Source of the DNA: DASVXQ01 sp046727955 | Lineage (GTDB): Bacteria; Actinomycetota; CALGFH01 | DNA: 41,502 nucleotides | Reading direction: 5' to 3' | Assembly: GCA_046727955.1 (NCBI GenBank) | Contig: JBKPDO010000057.1 | Span: 1-41,502 of the forward strand | Part shown: positions 26,649 to 34,325 of the stretch, in pieces | Numbering within the stretch: position 1 is the stretch's first letter | Layout: each line of letters starts with the position of its first letter | Notes under the pieces: generated by a model | The model's input: only the letters and a program-made list of their open reading frames with translations | Database searches by the model: none | What the model was told of the DNA's origin: nothing | Made by a program: the position numbers and the translations under genes

Positions 26649-27460
26649 GCGCCGCCACCGCCCCGGCCCGGCCGCTGGCGACCGGGCGCCGGGCGGGCGA
26701 GCTGCACGCATTCCTGTCCATCCTCAGCCGCGACATGTTCGTCACCGGCCGCGAGCTGCCCACCTTCCTGCTCCAGGTCATCCTGCAGCCCTTCTTCCTG
26801 GTGTTCGTGTTCGGCAAGGTGCTCACCTCGCTCGGCTTCGTCCGCGCCGACTACGCGGAACTGCTGCCCGGGATCATCGCGCTGACGGTGGTGATGACCG
26901 CCCTGCAGGGCACGGCGCTGCCCATGGTGATCGAGTTCAGCTTCACCAAGGAGATCGAGGACCGCCTGCTCGCCCCGCTGCCTGTAGCCCTGGTCGCGCT
27001 CGAGAAGATGCTGTTCGGCACCTTGCGAGCCCTGCTCGCCGGGGCGGTGATGTTCCCCATCGGGTGGCTGGTGCTGGGCATACTCCCGTTCCAGGGCGCG
27101 CGGATCTGGATGCTGGTCGTCTTCCTGGTGGTGGGCGCCATCATGGGCTCCGGCCTCGGGCTGACGCTCGGCACGGCGGTGCAGCCGAAGAACATCAGCA
27201 TCATGTTCGCGGTGGTCCTGACCCCGCTGCTGTTCACCGGCTGCAGCCAGTACCCGTGGCCGTCGCTGTCGCGGCTGCCCTGGTTCCAGGACATCACCCT
27301 GCTGAACCCTCTCACCTACATGAGCGAGGGCGTGCGCGCCTCGATGGTGCCCCAGGTGCCCCACATGCGGCCCTGGATCGCGGCCATCTTGCTGATCGTC
27401 GCCACCGCCATCCTGACCTTCACCGCCGTCCGCGGCTTTCTCCGCCGCGCCATCGACTGA
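26645..27460 (+). CDS. ABC-2 type exporter permease
   Basis: 271 aa with about six membrane segments: LPTFLLQVILQPFFLVFVFG, LLPGIIALTVVMTALQGTAL, two around 115-170, SIMFAVVLTPLLFTGCSQYP, and a C-terminal helix before RGFLRRAID. The EIEDRLLAPLPVALVALEKM loop and NPLTYMSEGVRA are typical of ABC-2 permeases of NodJ/DrrB type. It overlaps the ATPase gene by 4 bp. A MarR gene follows 230 bp downstream and may control the pair. Confidence 0.9.
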   Translation: MSAATAPARPLATGRRAGELHAFLSILSRDMFVTGRELPTFLLQVILQPFFLVFVFGKVLTSLGFVRADYAELLPGIIALTVVMTALQGTALPMVIEFSFTKEIEDRLLAPLPVALVALEKMLFGTLRALLAGAVMFPIGWLVLGILPFQGARIWMLVVFLVVGAIMGSGLGLTLGTAVQPKNISIMFAVVLTPLLFTGCSQYPWPSLSRLPWFQDITLLNPLTYMSEGVRASMVPQVPHMRPWIAAILLIVATAILTFTAVRGFLRRAID

Positions 27461-27621
27461 TGCCTGTAAGACAATCCTCCATGGAGAGTGGTGACGGCTC
27501 TGTTAGGCTGATAGCGCAGCGCGACCACGACCCGGTCAGGCGGCAGCTCCCTGATCAGCCGCGCCCCTCGAACGCGTCCAGATGCGCGCGGAACGCCGCG
27601 GGAATCTCGATCGTGACGATG

Positions 27622-27660
27622 TACATGGCACTCAGCCAGCTTACATGGCACTCAGCCAGC
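27622..27660 (+). repeat. 20-bp tandem duplication before a MarR gene
   Basis: TACATGGCACTCAGCCAGC occurs at 27622-27640 and again at 27642-27660, i.e. a 20-bp period. It lies 30-68 bp before the MarR start, in the promoter zone. Two helical turns between the copies would put bound proteins on the same face. The rest of 27461-27689 shows no gene. Confidence 0.85.
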
Positions 27661-27689
27661 CGATCTCCTTCAGAAGCTACCATGGGGGC

Positions 27690-28232
27690 ATGCGCAACCG
27701 CCCTGACGAGGCTCATCTGGCGGCGTGGCGCTCTCTGCTGGAGGTCCACGCGGCCGTGACCGATCTGCTCGAGCGTGAGCTCGAGCAGGAGCGCGGGCTG
27801 GCGCTCAGCAAATTCGAGGTGCTGCTCAAGCTGGCCGACGCGCCCGGTGGCCGCATGCGCATGCTGGAGCTGGCGGAGTCGGTGCTGCTGTCCAAGAGCG
27901 GACTGTCACGGCTGGTCGACCGCATGGAGGAGGCCGAGCTGGTGCGCCGCGAGCGCTGCCCGTCCGACCGCCGCGGCGCCTTCGCCGTCGTCACCGACGA
28001 GGGCAGGCGGGTCCTGCACCGTGCCGCCCCCGTCCACCTGCGTGGCATCCAGGAGCACTTCGCCCGCCACCTCGACGGGGAGGAGGCCCGCGTGCTGGCC
28101 AGGCTGCTCGAACGAGTGAATGCGGCCGCCCGCGCCGGCGGCAGCGAGCGCGAATGCCCCAGCGAGACGCTCCAGAGCGTCGCCGGCGCCGGCGGCAGGC
28201 TCGTCGAGAGCCGTCAGGGGACTAGCGCCTAG
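27690..28232 (+). CDS. MarR family transcriptional regulator
   Basis: 180-aa winged-helix protein: LLERELEQERGLALSKFEVL, RMRMLELAESVLLSKSGLSR (recognition helix), EEAELVRRERCPSDRRGAFA with the D-R wing pair, then VTDEGRRVLHRAAPVHLRGI. The last ~35 residues look disordered. The ATG at 27690 is chosen because the MarR homology begins just after it; the 36 codons upstream run through the tandem repeat. It is co-directional with the ABC exporter, a usual partner of MarR repressors. A single Cys lies beside the wing. Confidence 0.85.
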   Translation: MRNRPDEAHLAAWRSLLEVHAAVTDLLERELEQERGLALSKFEVLLKLADAPGGRMRMLELAESVLLSKSGLSRLVDRMEEAELVRRERCPSDRRGAFAVVTDEGRRVLHRAAPVHLRGIQEHFARHLDGEEARVLARLLERVNAAARAGGSERECPSETLQSVAGAGGRLVESRQGTSA

Positions 28233-28355
28233 TCACCTCGTGTCCTCCAGATGCCCGACAGGCTGACCGCCCGGTTTGGGCTTTGCGTGTCGCCCAGACG
28301 AGGCGTTTTTCTAGGGAGAAGCACTCCATCCGGTCAGCCATCTCAAAGCCGACTG

Positions 28356-28383
28356 TTGTTAGGACAGAATGCCCAGGTAACAT
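28356..28383 (+). promoter_or_regulatory. Candidate promoter TTGTTA-N16-TAACAT
   Basis: TTGTTA (28356-28361) and TAACAT (28378-28383) with a 16-nt spacer resemble a housekeeping promoter, about 60 nt before the PRC-barrel gene start. Match by eye only. Confidence 0.35.
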
Positions 28384-28404
28384 CCGCGCCGCAGAAGACG
28401 CGTG

Positions 28405-28421
28405 TCGCCCGGTCCGGGCGA
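28405..28421. promoter_or_regulatory. 17-bp perfect palindrome before the PRC-barrel gene
   Basis: TCGCCCGG-T-CCGGGCGA is a perfect odd palindrome 24 nt before the ATG at 28446 and about 22 nt after the candidate -10. In the 5' leader it could be an operator or an RNA hairpin just ahead of the SD. Confidence 0.45.
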
Positions 28422-28445
28422 TACCTACGAGTTGTGGGGGGCAAT

Positions 28446-28889
28446 ATGCCGGCGTTCGACGTTGTGCGCAGGTGGAAAGGGCTCGTCGTGATCGATCGCG
28501 ACGGCCACGAGATCGGCTCGGTGATCGAGGTCTACTACGACGCCGAGGGCGACCAGCCCGGGTGGGCGCTGCTCGACCTCTCCGGCAGCGGTGAGGACAC
28601 CAGCTTCGTCCCCGTGGCCGAGGCGGTCGAGGAGGGCGGCGCCATCCGGGTCCTGTACGAGCGGGCGCGAGTAGTGCGGTCACCTGGAATGCCTCCCGGC
28701 GGCCGGCTCTGGCCGCAGGACGAGGCCGCGCTGTACCACTACTACGACCTCGACTATACGGGAGTGTCGCTGGTCGACCTGGACGAGCTGGGGAACGGAG
28801 GGGCCAACAGCGATCCCTCTCCGCCCGCCACCGTCCACGCCGGGCCGGCCGCACGCTGGCTCCTCGACGACGACCGCGAGCCGAGCTGA
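28446..28889 (+). CDS. PRC-barrel domain protein
   Basis: 147 aa. Residues ~8-70 have the PRC-barrel pattern: WKGLVVIDRDGHEIGSVIEV, YYDAEGDQPGWALLDL, followed by FVPVAEAVEEGGAIRVLYER. The C-terminal half is acidic with a DEAALYHYYDLDYTG motif often found in such small actinobacterial proteins. PRC barrels occur in RNA-maturation (RimM) and stress proteins; this stand-alone form has no known reaction. The start is the ATG preceded by GGGGGG. A strong hairpin follows the gene. Confidence 0.8.
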   Translation: MPAFDVVRRWKGLVVIDRDGHEIGSVIEVYYDAEGDQPGWALLDLSGSGEDTSFVPVAEAVEEGGAIRVLYERARVVRSPGMPPGGRLWPQDEAALYHYYDLDYTGVSLVDLDELGNGGANSDPSPPATVHAGPAARWLLDDDREPS

Positions 28890-28907
28890 CCGCGCGGCAG
28901 TGACAGA

Positions 28908-28937
28908 CGCCGGACCCGGCTGGACCTGGGTCCGGCG
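28908..28937. terminator. Bidirectional terminator hairpin
   Basis: CGCCGGACCC (28908-28917) pairs perfectly with GGGTCCGGCG (28928-28937) around a 10-nt loop. It lies between the convergent PRC-barrel gene and PD-(D/E)XK-like gene, 18 nt and 3 nt from their stops. Confidence 0.75.
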
Positions 28938-28940
28938 CCG

Positions 28941-29654
28941 TCAGAATTCGCGCATGCGCGAGTTGAACGGAGCGCTCACGCGCTGGCGCTGGCGCGCCAC
29001 CTTCTGCCAGTCGTTCGGCCTGACGGCGGCCTGGAAGACCGCTGCGGGCAGCGAGTTGCCGATGCGCAGTAGGCGCAGCTCGGCGGCGAAGAAGCGCACG
29101 TCGTCGTCGCTGTGGCTGTTGAGCCAGTCGAGCACCGCGCGATGCTCCTCGCTGACCTTCGTGGTGATCCAGATCACCGCCGACAGGTCCAAGCCCGCGG
29201 CGAAGGTGACCACCTGACCGAGATGCAGGTGGTCACTCGGCTCGAGCTGGTTCGTAACCGCGACCCGCCGGCCCTTGTCGGTCTGGGCCAGGATGTCCAC
29301 GGTGAACGAGCCGACTCCGATGTCGCGGCCCACGTCGCGCAGACCGGTGATGCCGAGCTCCTTGGCGAGCCTGTCGAGATTGCCGGCCAGCCAACCCGAG
29401 AACCCGTCCCCGTCGTGCTGGAATACTGTGCGGACGTCGACTTCCTCGAGGTCGGCCAGCTGGACCGAGCCGCTCGAGCCGCCGCCGAGATGGCGCCCGC
29501 TTCGGTCGAGGTCGGCCTGCGACCGGCTGTTGCCAGCGTGGGAGATGGCCGACCGCGTACTCGAGGTCCCCTCCGAGCTGGCCGACGCGCTGACGTCTGG
29601 CTGGGTCACGCTGGATCCTTTCCCCTGGTCTAGTACGATCGGCAGCGTCTCCAA
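28941..29654 (-). CDS. PD-(D/E)XK-like protein with altered ENQ motif
   Basis: 237 aa by the longest frame. Residues ~1-70 are Ser/Gly-rich and variable. Residues ~85-230 match the DUF4268-associated nuclease-like fold: GSFTVDILAQTDKGRRVAV, SDHLHLGQVVTFAAGLDLSA, VIWITTKVSEEHRAVLDWLN, then FFAAELRLLRIG and VRPNDWQKVA. In relatives the strand after the first Asp reads (I/V)ENQ with a catalytic-type Glu; here it is VTNQ (T134), while D120 is kept. Catalysis is therefore doubtful. The start is uncertain (TTG at 29654, no clear SD). It is divergent from the OLD-like ATPase across a repeat-bearing spacer. Confidence 0.68.
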   Translation of the reverse strand: METLPIVLDQGKGSSVTQPDVSASASSEGTSSTRSAISHAGNSRSQADLDRSGRHLGGGSSGSVQLADLEEVDVRTVFQHDGDGFSGWLAGNLDRLAKELGITGLRDVGRDIGVGSFTVDILAQTDKGRRVAVTNQLEPSDHLHLGQVVTFAAGLDLSAVIWITTKVSEEHRAVLDWLNSHSDDDVRFFAAELRLLRIGNSLPAAVFQAAVRPNDWQKVARQRQRVSAPFNSRMREF

Positions 29655-29701
29655 AACCGCATTGACGAGTCAAATCGTATCCAGTTGAAAACCCTGAAAT
29701 C

Positions 29702-29761
29702 CCCGAGCGGGTCCCCGAGCGGGTCCCCGAGCGGGTCCCCGAGCGGGTCCCCGAGCGGGTC
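29702..29761 (+). repeat. Five 12-bp tandem repeats between divergent genes
   Basis: CCCGAGCGGGTC is repeated exactly five times (29702-29761). Each unit can form a CCCG/CGGG mini-hairpin. The array is 48 bp from the nuclease-like gene start and 118 bp from the ATPase start, so it lies in the shared promoter zone. It can be read as Pro-Ser-Gly-Ser repeats in frame with the ATPase, but the family homology starts only at 29880. Confidence 0.9.
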
Positions 29762-29879
29762 TCCCCGTCTCAGCGGCTGCGCCCGGGCGGCTGATCCTCA
29801 CGTCGACCGGCCGGTGGATTCTCCACGGGATAGGATCTTGGATGCCGTGCGGGGGGGAACCGACCTGGTACCTTTCGAC

Positions 29880-31658
29880 ATGCTCCTCACCTCGGCACTC
29901 GTCAGGAAGTTCAAGAGCATCGACGACTCCGGCGTCGTCCGCTTCGAGCCGGACGTGACCTGCCTTGTCGGCAGGAACGAGAGCGGCAAGACGGCGTTCC
30001 TCGAGGCACTCGCGCGCGCCAGCCCCATGGCCGGCGACCCGCGGCGCTTCGACGAGCTGCGCGACTACCCGCGCGGCCTGCGCGCCCGCGAGCGTGCCCT
30101 GATCGCCGACACCGTCCCGGTGTCAGCCAGCTTCGAGCTCCGCAACGAGGACGTCAGGGCGCTATGGGCCGAGTTCGGCCCGGGGGTGGTGAGCTCGCGC
30201 GAGGTCCGCCTCGAGCACACCTACGCCGGCCGGCGTCGCCTGATCGTCCAGCAGGACGACGACGCCCGCGCCCGCGGCGCGGGCGGGGAACTGGTCGCGT
30301 TCCTGATGGAGCGCCTTCCTCGCTCCCTGTATTTCAGCCACTACAGCGTGCTGCCCGGGCGGGTGTCGATCCCGCGGCTGCAGAAGCTGCCACCAGGGGA
30401 GCTCAGCGCGGGGGAGCGGACCGCCCTCTCGATCCTGCGCCTTGCCGGCGTGGACGCGGAGGAGTTCGCGGAGTCGGCCTACGAGGTGCGCAAGGCCGCG
30501 CTCGAGACCGCCGCCGACCGCATCAGCGAGGAGGTCCTCCGCTACTGGAGCCAGGGCCGCGACCTCGCCGTCGAGCTGGACGTGGACTTCCGCCCGGGAG
30601 AGACGGCGGGGTCCGGGGGGCCCGAGCCGGCGCGCGCCGGGCCTGGCCTCGCTACCGGGCCCGGACCGTTCCTCGACATCCGCATCCGCGACCAGCGGCA
30701 CCGGGTCACCATGAACTTCGGCGAGCGGTCGGGTGGGTTCGTCTGGTTCTTCTCCTTCGTGGCGGCGTTCTCGGAGGTGCGCGACGCCGAGCAGGTGATC
30801 CTGCTGCTCGACGAGCCCGGGCTGGGGCTGCACGCGGCCGCCCAGGGCGACCTGCTGCGCTACATCCGCCAGCAGCTCGCCCCCCGCCACCAGGTCGTCT
30901 ACAGCACGCACTCGCCGTTCATGATCGATCCCGATGCGCTGCACCGCGTGCGCACGGTAGAGGACCTCGGCGCCGAGGGCACCAAGGTGCGCGCGCTGGA
31001 CCGGGTCAGCCGCCGCGACACCCTTGCGCCGCTGCAAGCCGCGCTGGCCTGGAGGGTCACCAGCCAGCTCGGCATCGGGCCGGACACCCTGCTGGTCCCG
31101 GCGCCGGCGGACCTGCTCTACCTCGAGGTCATGAGCGCCTACCTGCGCAACGCCGGCAGGACCGGGCTCGACCCGCGCTGGAGGCTGGTCCCCGCCGGCG
31201 GCCTGCTCGCCATCCCCACCCTGGCGGCGGTGCTCGGCGCGCCGTTGCCCGCGGCCGTCCTGCTCAGCCTCGGCGCCGGCCACCCGGAGGTCACCGAACT
31301 GGTGCGCGACGGCCTGCTGCTGCCCGAGCGGCTGGTGCCGCTCACCGAGCTGACCGGTACCAGCGAGGCGGGCCTGGAGGACCTCTTCGACGAGGGCTTC
31401 TACCTCGAGCTGCTGGGCTGGTCCGGGGTGGCCGCGCCGCGCGCGGGCGAGCTGCCGAGCGAGGGCGGCTCGATCGTCAGGCGCGTCGAGCGCACCCTCG
31501 GCCGTCCGCTCGACCGCTACCGTCCCGCCCATTTCCTGCTCGTCAACCAGGCCGACCTGCTGCCCGCTATGGGCCGCGTCACGATCAACCGCTTCGCCCG
31601 GCTGTTCGAGCTGCTGAACGAGCTCGAGCCGCCCCATGGCACTATGGACCGATCTTGA
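29880..31658 (+). CDS. OLD-family-like ATPase with degenerate TOPRIM
   Basis: 592 aa. An ABC/SMC-type head: LLTSALVRKFKSIDDSGVVR, Walker A VGRNESGKTAFLEAL (K37), a signature-like LPPGELSAGERTALSI, Walker B VILLLDEPGLGLHAAAQGDL (~310) and the H-loop STHSPFMIDP. From ~400 the chain follows the TOPRIM part of OLD nucleases (TLLVPAPADLLYLEVMSAYL, PAGGLLAIPTL), but the expected LVEG glutamate is Pro and the D-x-D strand reads LLSLGAGHPE. Metal-dependent cleavage therefore seems lost. The ATG at 29880 starts right at the ATPase fold; an in-frame extension would run through the tandem repeats. Its stop lies in a degenerate repeat copy. Confidence 0.8.
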   Translation: MLLTSALVRKFKSIDDSGVVRFEPDVTCLVGRNESGKTAFLEALARASPMAGDPRRFDELRDYPRGLRARERALIADTVPVSASFELRNEDVRALWAEFGPGVVSSREVRLEHTYAGRRRLIVQQDDDARARGAGGELVAFLMERLPRSLYFSHYSVLPGRVSIPRLQKLPPGELSAGERTALSILRLAGVDAEEFAESAYEVRKAALETAADRISEEVLRYWSQGRDLAVELDVDFRPGETAGSGGPEPARAGPGLATGPGPFLDIRIRDQRHRVTMNFGERSGGFVWFFSFVAAFSEVRDAEQVILLLDEPGLGLHAAAQGDLLRYIRQQLAPRHQVVYSTHSPFMIDPDALHRVRTVEDLGAEGTKVRALDRVSRRDTLAPLQAALAWRVTSQLGIGPDTLLVPAPADLLYLEVMSAYLRNAGRTGLDPRWRLVPAGGLLAIPTLAAVLGAPLPAAVLLSLGAGHPEVTELVRDGLLLPERLVPLTELTGTSEAGLEDLFDEGFYLELLGWSGVAAPRAGELPSEGGSIVRRVERTLGRPLDRYRPAHFLLVNQADLLPAMGRVTINRFARLFELLNELEPPHGTMDRS

Positions 31659-31829
31659 CATGGGGGCCGTACGGCACCACGGAAGGATCTTGACCTTGGA
31701 GGGGCGCCGGAGGGGTCCGGGGAACCCCAAAGGGGGTGCCCCGGTGGGACGGGGGGAGCGTGCTCCCCGTACGGCACCACGGAAGGATCTTGACCTTTGG
31801 GGGGCCGTGGGGGGAGCGGGCTCCCCCCA
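31637..31829 (+). repeat. Repeat-and-hairpin cluster
   Basis: A 31-nt sequence beginning CCGTACGGCACCACGGAAGG and ending GATCTTGACCTT stands at 31667-31697 and, unchanged, at 31767-31797, exactly 100 bp apart. A diverged third copy (GGCACTATGGACCGATCTTG) at 31637 contains the stop codon of the ATPase gene. Two similar hairpins are interleaved: GGGGAGC-GT-GCTCCCC (31753-31768) and a 10-bp stem at 31808-31829 with the same GGGGAGC core. The second ends 18 bp before the acyl-CoA dehydrogenase start. The cluster may terminate the ATPase transcript. Confidence 0.85.
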
Positions 31830-31847
31830 GATGGATAGGGAGCCGTC

Positions 31848-33572
31848 GTGGGGTCAGCCAGCTTCTTTCAGCGGCCGCCGGCACTGACCAACACCTACCG
31901 CGCCGACGTGGCGCTGCGCGAGCACCTTGAGCGGCTGCTCCCCGCCGAGGTCCGTGCGGAGGTCGAGCGCGAGCTCGATGAGATGGGGGAGGCCGCGTCG
32001 GGCGAGCTCGCCCGGCTGGCGGACGAGGCCGAGGCCTCGCCCCCGAGACTCGTCCAGTACGACCCGTGGGGCCGGCGCGTCGACCGGATCGAGGTCAGCA
32101 CCGCCTGGCAGTCGCTGCACGCCGCCCAGGCGCGCGCCGGCCTCGCCGCCCTTCCCCACCAGGACCGCCACGGCCCCTACGACCGCATCGTTCAGCAGGC
32201 GCTGCTTCACCTGTACGCGCCCTCCGCCGCGATCTACGCCTGCCCCGTGGCCATGACCGACGCGGCGGCGCGCGTGCTCAGCGACCATGCACCCGCTGAG
32301 CTGCGCGACCGGGTGGTGCCGCTGCTGGTCTCTCGTGACCCGGCGCGTGCCTGGACCTCTGGCCAGTGGATGACCGAGCGAGCGGGCGGCTCGGACCTGT
32401 CCCGCCACTCGACGGTCGCGCGCCGCGACGAGCAGGGGCGCTGGCTTCTCCGCGGCGACAAATGGTTCACCTCGGCGATCACGGCGGACTGCGCGCTGGT
32501 GCTCGCCCGGCCGGAGGGCGCCGCGGACGGGAGCCGCGGCCTCGGCCTGTTCCTGGTGGAGCGGGTCGACCCCCTCACAGGCGAGCCGCGGCTCGGCGCG
32601 ACCATCCTCGTCAACCGGCTCAAGGACAAGCTCGGCACGCGTGCCCTGCCGACCGCCGAGCTGACGCTCGCCGGCGCCGTCGCCACGCCAGTCGGCGGGG
32701 TCGAGGACGGCCTCAGGAAGATGGCCGGGATGCTGAACGTGACGCGGCTGCACAACGCGGTCAGCGCGGCCGCTGGCATGCGGCGTGGGGTCGACCTCGC
32801 GGTCGCCTATGCGCGGCTGCGCCAGGCATCCGGCCGGCCGCTCGTGGACCTGCCGCTGCACCGTGAGACGCTCGCCGCGCTGGCGGTCGAGGCGGAGGCG
32901 GCGTTCGCGCTCACGACGCGGGCGATGGAGCTGCAGGGTCGGCTCGAGCACGGCCTGGCGGGCGACGCCGAGCAGCGCTCGCTGCGCGCGCTGGTCCCCA
33001 CGGTCAAGCTGCTCACCGGCAAGGACGCCGTGGCTCACGCGAGCGAGGTGGTGGAGGCCTTCGGTGGCGCTGGCTACGTCGAGGACACCGGCGTCCCGCG
33101 CCTGCTCCGCGACGCGCAGGTCCTGCCGATCTGGGAGGGCACCACCAACGTGCTGAGCCTCGACCTGCTGCGGGCGGAGCTGAAGGAGGAGGCGGTCACG
33201 GTGCTCCTGGAGGACGTCTCCGAGCAGGTCGCCTCGCTGCGGGGCACCAGCCGTTCCATTCCGGGCGCCGTGGTGGACCTGGTGGAGCGCTCGGTCGAGG
33301 CGCTCGCCAAGGACGTCCGTGGCTGGGCGCTGGCGGACGGTGACGCGCTGCAGGCGCACATGCGGGAGTTCGCTCTCCAGCTCGGCCGGACCTGCGCCGC
33401 AGGCCTGCTCGCCGTGCACGCCGCACAGCGCCTCACCGGTGACGCGCACGACGAACGCGCAATGCGGGTAGCGCGCCGCTACGCGGAGCGCTGGCTCACC
33501 GCCATCCTGCCGGCGCCACCCTCCGCCGACCGCCTGGCCGAGTCGCGTTCGCTGCTCGGCCACGCCTGGTGA
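31848..33572 (+). CDS. Acyl-CoA dehydrogenase, AidB-like
   Basis: 574 aa, close to the length of AidB-type enzymes and longer than ordinary acyl-CoA dehydrogenases (~380). N-terminal YDPWGRRVDRIEVSTAWQSL is the AidB-like entry region; then SGQWMTERAGGSDLSRHSTV and LLRGDKWFTSAITADCALVL (flavin-binding middle domain), ILVNRLKDKLGTRALPTAEL, RLHNAVSAAAGMRRGVDLAV, and EVVEAFGGAGYVEDTGVPRL with IWEGTTNVLSLDLLR (FAD contact). It should be an FAD flavoprotein; AidB itself protects DNA from alkylation, but the substrate here is unknown. GTG start with AGGGAG upstream. Confidence 0.88.
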   Translation: MGSASFFQRPPALTNTYRADVALREHLERLLPAEVRAEVERELDEMGEAASGELARLADEAEASPPRLVQYDPWGRRVDRIEVSTAWQSLHAAQARAGLAALPHQDRHGPYDRIVQQALLHLYAPSAAIYACPVAMTDAAARVLSDHAPAELRDRVVPLLVSRDPARAWTSGQWMTERAGGSDLSRHSTVARRDEQGRWLLRGDKWFTSAITADCALVLARPEGAADGSRGLGLFLVERVDPLTGEPRLGATILVNRLKDKLGTRALPTAELTLAGAVATPVGGVEDGLRKMAGMLNVTRLHNAVSAAAGMRRGVDLAVAYARLRQASGRPLVDLPLHRETLAALAVEAEAAFALTTRAMELQGRLEHGLAGDAEQRSLRALVPTVKLLTGKDAVAHASEVVEAFGGAGYVEDTGVPRLLRDAQVLPIWEGTTNVLSLDLLRAELKEEAVTVLLEDVSEQVASLRGTSRSIPGAVVDLVERSVEALAKDVRGWALADGDALQAHMREFALQLGRTCAAGLLAVHAAQRLTGDAHDERAMRVARRYAERWLTAILPAPPSADRLAESRSLLGHAW

Positions 33573-33817
33573 CGGGGTTCCGGGCGAGACCTCACGGGGG
33601 AACCGTTACGCCCTCGTGACCGCCGATGCCGGCGATTGCTGTTGCGGAGGTATGACCAGCGGTCGTCGGGCAATCTGAGTGGGGTGGAGCCCGACCGTAC
33701 CAGGAAGGGCGAGGGCGCATGGCGTTTGCAGGCAATCCACGGCGGGTCGCCGGTCTGCTCGCGATGGCCCTGGCGCAGGCGGCCCCCCGCATGCGGCGAA
33801 CGCCGCCAATCAATACA

Positions 33818-33842
33818 GTCGGAGGGCAACCTAACCTCCGAC
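33818..33842 (+). promoter_or_regulatory. Hairpin in the leader of bcp
   Basis: GTCGGAGG (33818-33825) pairs perfectly with CCTCCGAC (33835-33842) around a 9-nt loop, 18 nt before the bcp ATG and just ahead of its SD. It may be an operator or an RNA element. The rest of 33573-33817 has no convincing gene. Confidence 0.45.
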
Positions 33843-33860
33843 TCCCCAGTGAGGACGCAC

Positions 33861-34325
33861 ATGGCCAAGCTCGAGCAAGGCGCGCCGGCGCCGCGGTTCA
33901 GCCTCCCTGACCAGGACGGTAGGCTCGTCTCTCTCGATGACCTCGAGGGCAAGAAGGCGGTCGTCTACTTCTATCCAAAGGACGACACCCCCGGCTGCAC
34001 TACCGAGGCCTGCCAGTTCAACGACAACCTCCATGGATTCCAGGGTGTGGGCATCCCCGTCCTCGGCATCTCCGCCGACGACGCCGAGAGCCACCGCAAG
34101 TTCCGCGAGAAGTACGGCCTGCGCTTCCCGCTGCTGTCCGACCCCGGCCACCAGGTCATGGAGGCTTACGGCGCCTGGGGCGAGAAGACCTCGTATGGCA
34201 GGACCAGCATCGGGGTGATCCGCTCGACCTTCCTGATCGACGAGCAGGGACGGATCGAGCACGCCTGGTACAACGTCAAGGCCGACGGCCACGCCGAGAA
34301 GGTCCTCGCCGAGGTGGATGGATAG
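33861..34325 (+). CDS. bcp: Peroxiredoxin, Bcp/PrxQ type
   Basis: 154 aa, full length for the family. QGAPAPRFSLPDQDGRLVSL opens the thioredoxin fold; VVYFYPKDDTPGCTTEACQF holds the peroxidatic Cys of the PGCT motif and, five residues later, the resolving Cys of the Bcp two-cysteine type. GISADDAESHRKFREKYGL and RSTFLIDEQGRIEHAWYNVK follow. It reduces hydroperoxides with thioredoxin in the cytosol. The ATG has GAGGA upstream and matches the start of homology. Co-directional with the acyl-CoA dehydrogenase 288 bp upstream but probably with its own promoter. Confidence 0.95.
   Translation: MAKLEQGAPAPRFSLPDQDGRLVSLDDLEGKKAVVYFYPKDDTPGCTTEACQFNDNLHGFQGVGIPVLGISADDAESHRKFREKYGLRFPLLSDPGHQVMEAYGAWGEKTSYGRTSIGVIRSTFLIDEQGRIEHAWYNVKADGHAEKVLAEVDG

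Noticed and set aside
27555..27749. Minus-strand frame with MYIVTIEIPAAFRAHLDAFE
   Set aside because: The start looks protein-like but stops after 23 codons and has no SD; the tandem repeat and the MarR gene explain the region better.
29702..29761. Tandem 12-bp repeats as a possible CRISPR array
   Set aside because: No spacers: the units abut directly and are too short. No cas gene is in the window.
31667..31797. Two 31-nt repeats as a two-repeat CRISPR
   Set aside because: The 69-nt interval is too long, contains hairpins, and a degenerate copy overlaps a coding end.
33719..33910. Small frame starting MAFAGNPRRVAGLLAMALAQ
   Set aside because: It has an SD-like AGGAAGG but runs into bcp in the wrong frame and has no convincing signal cleavage site.
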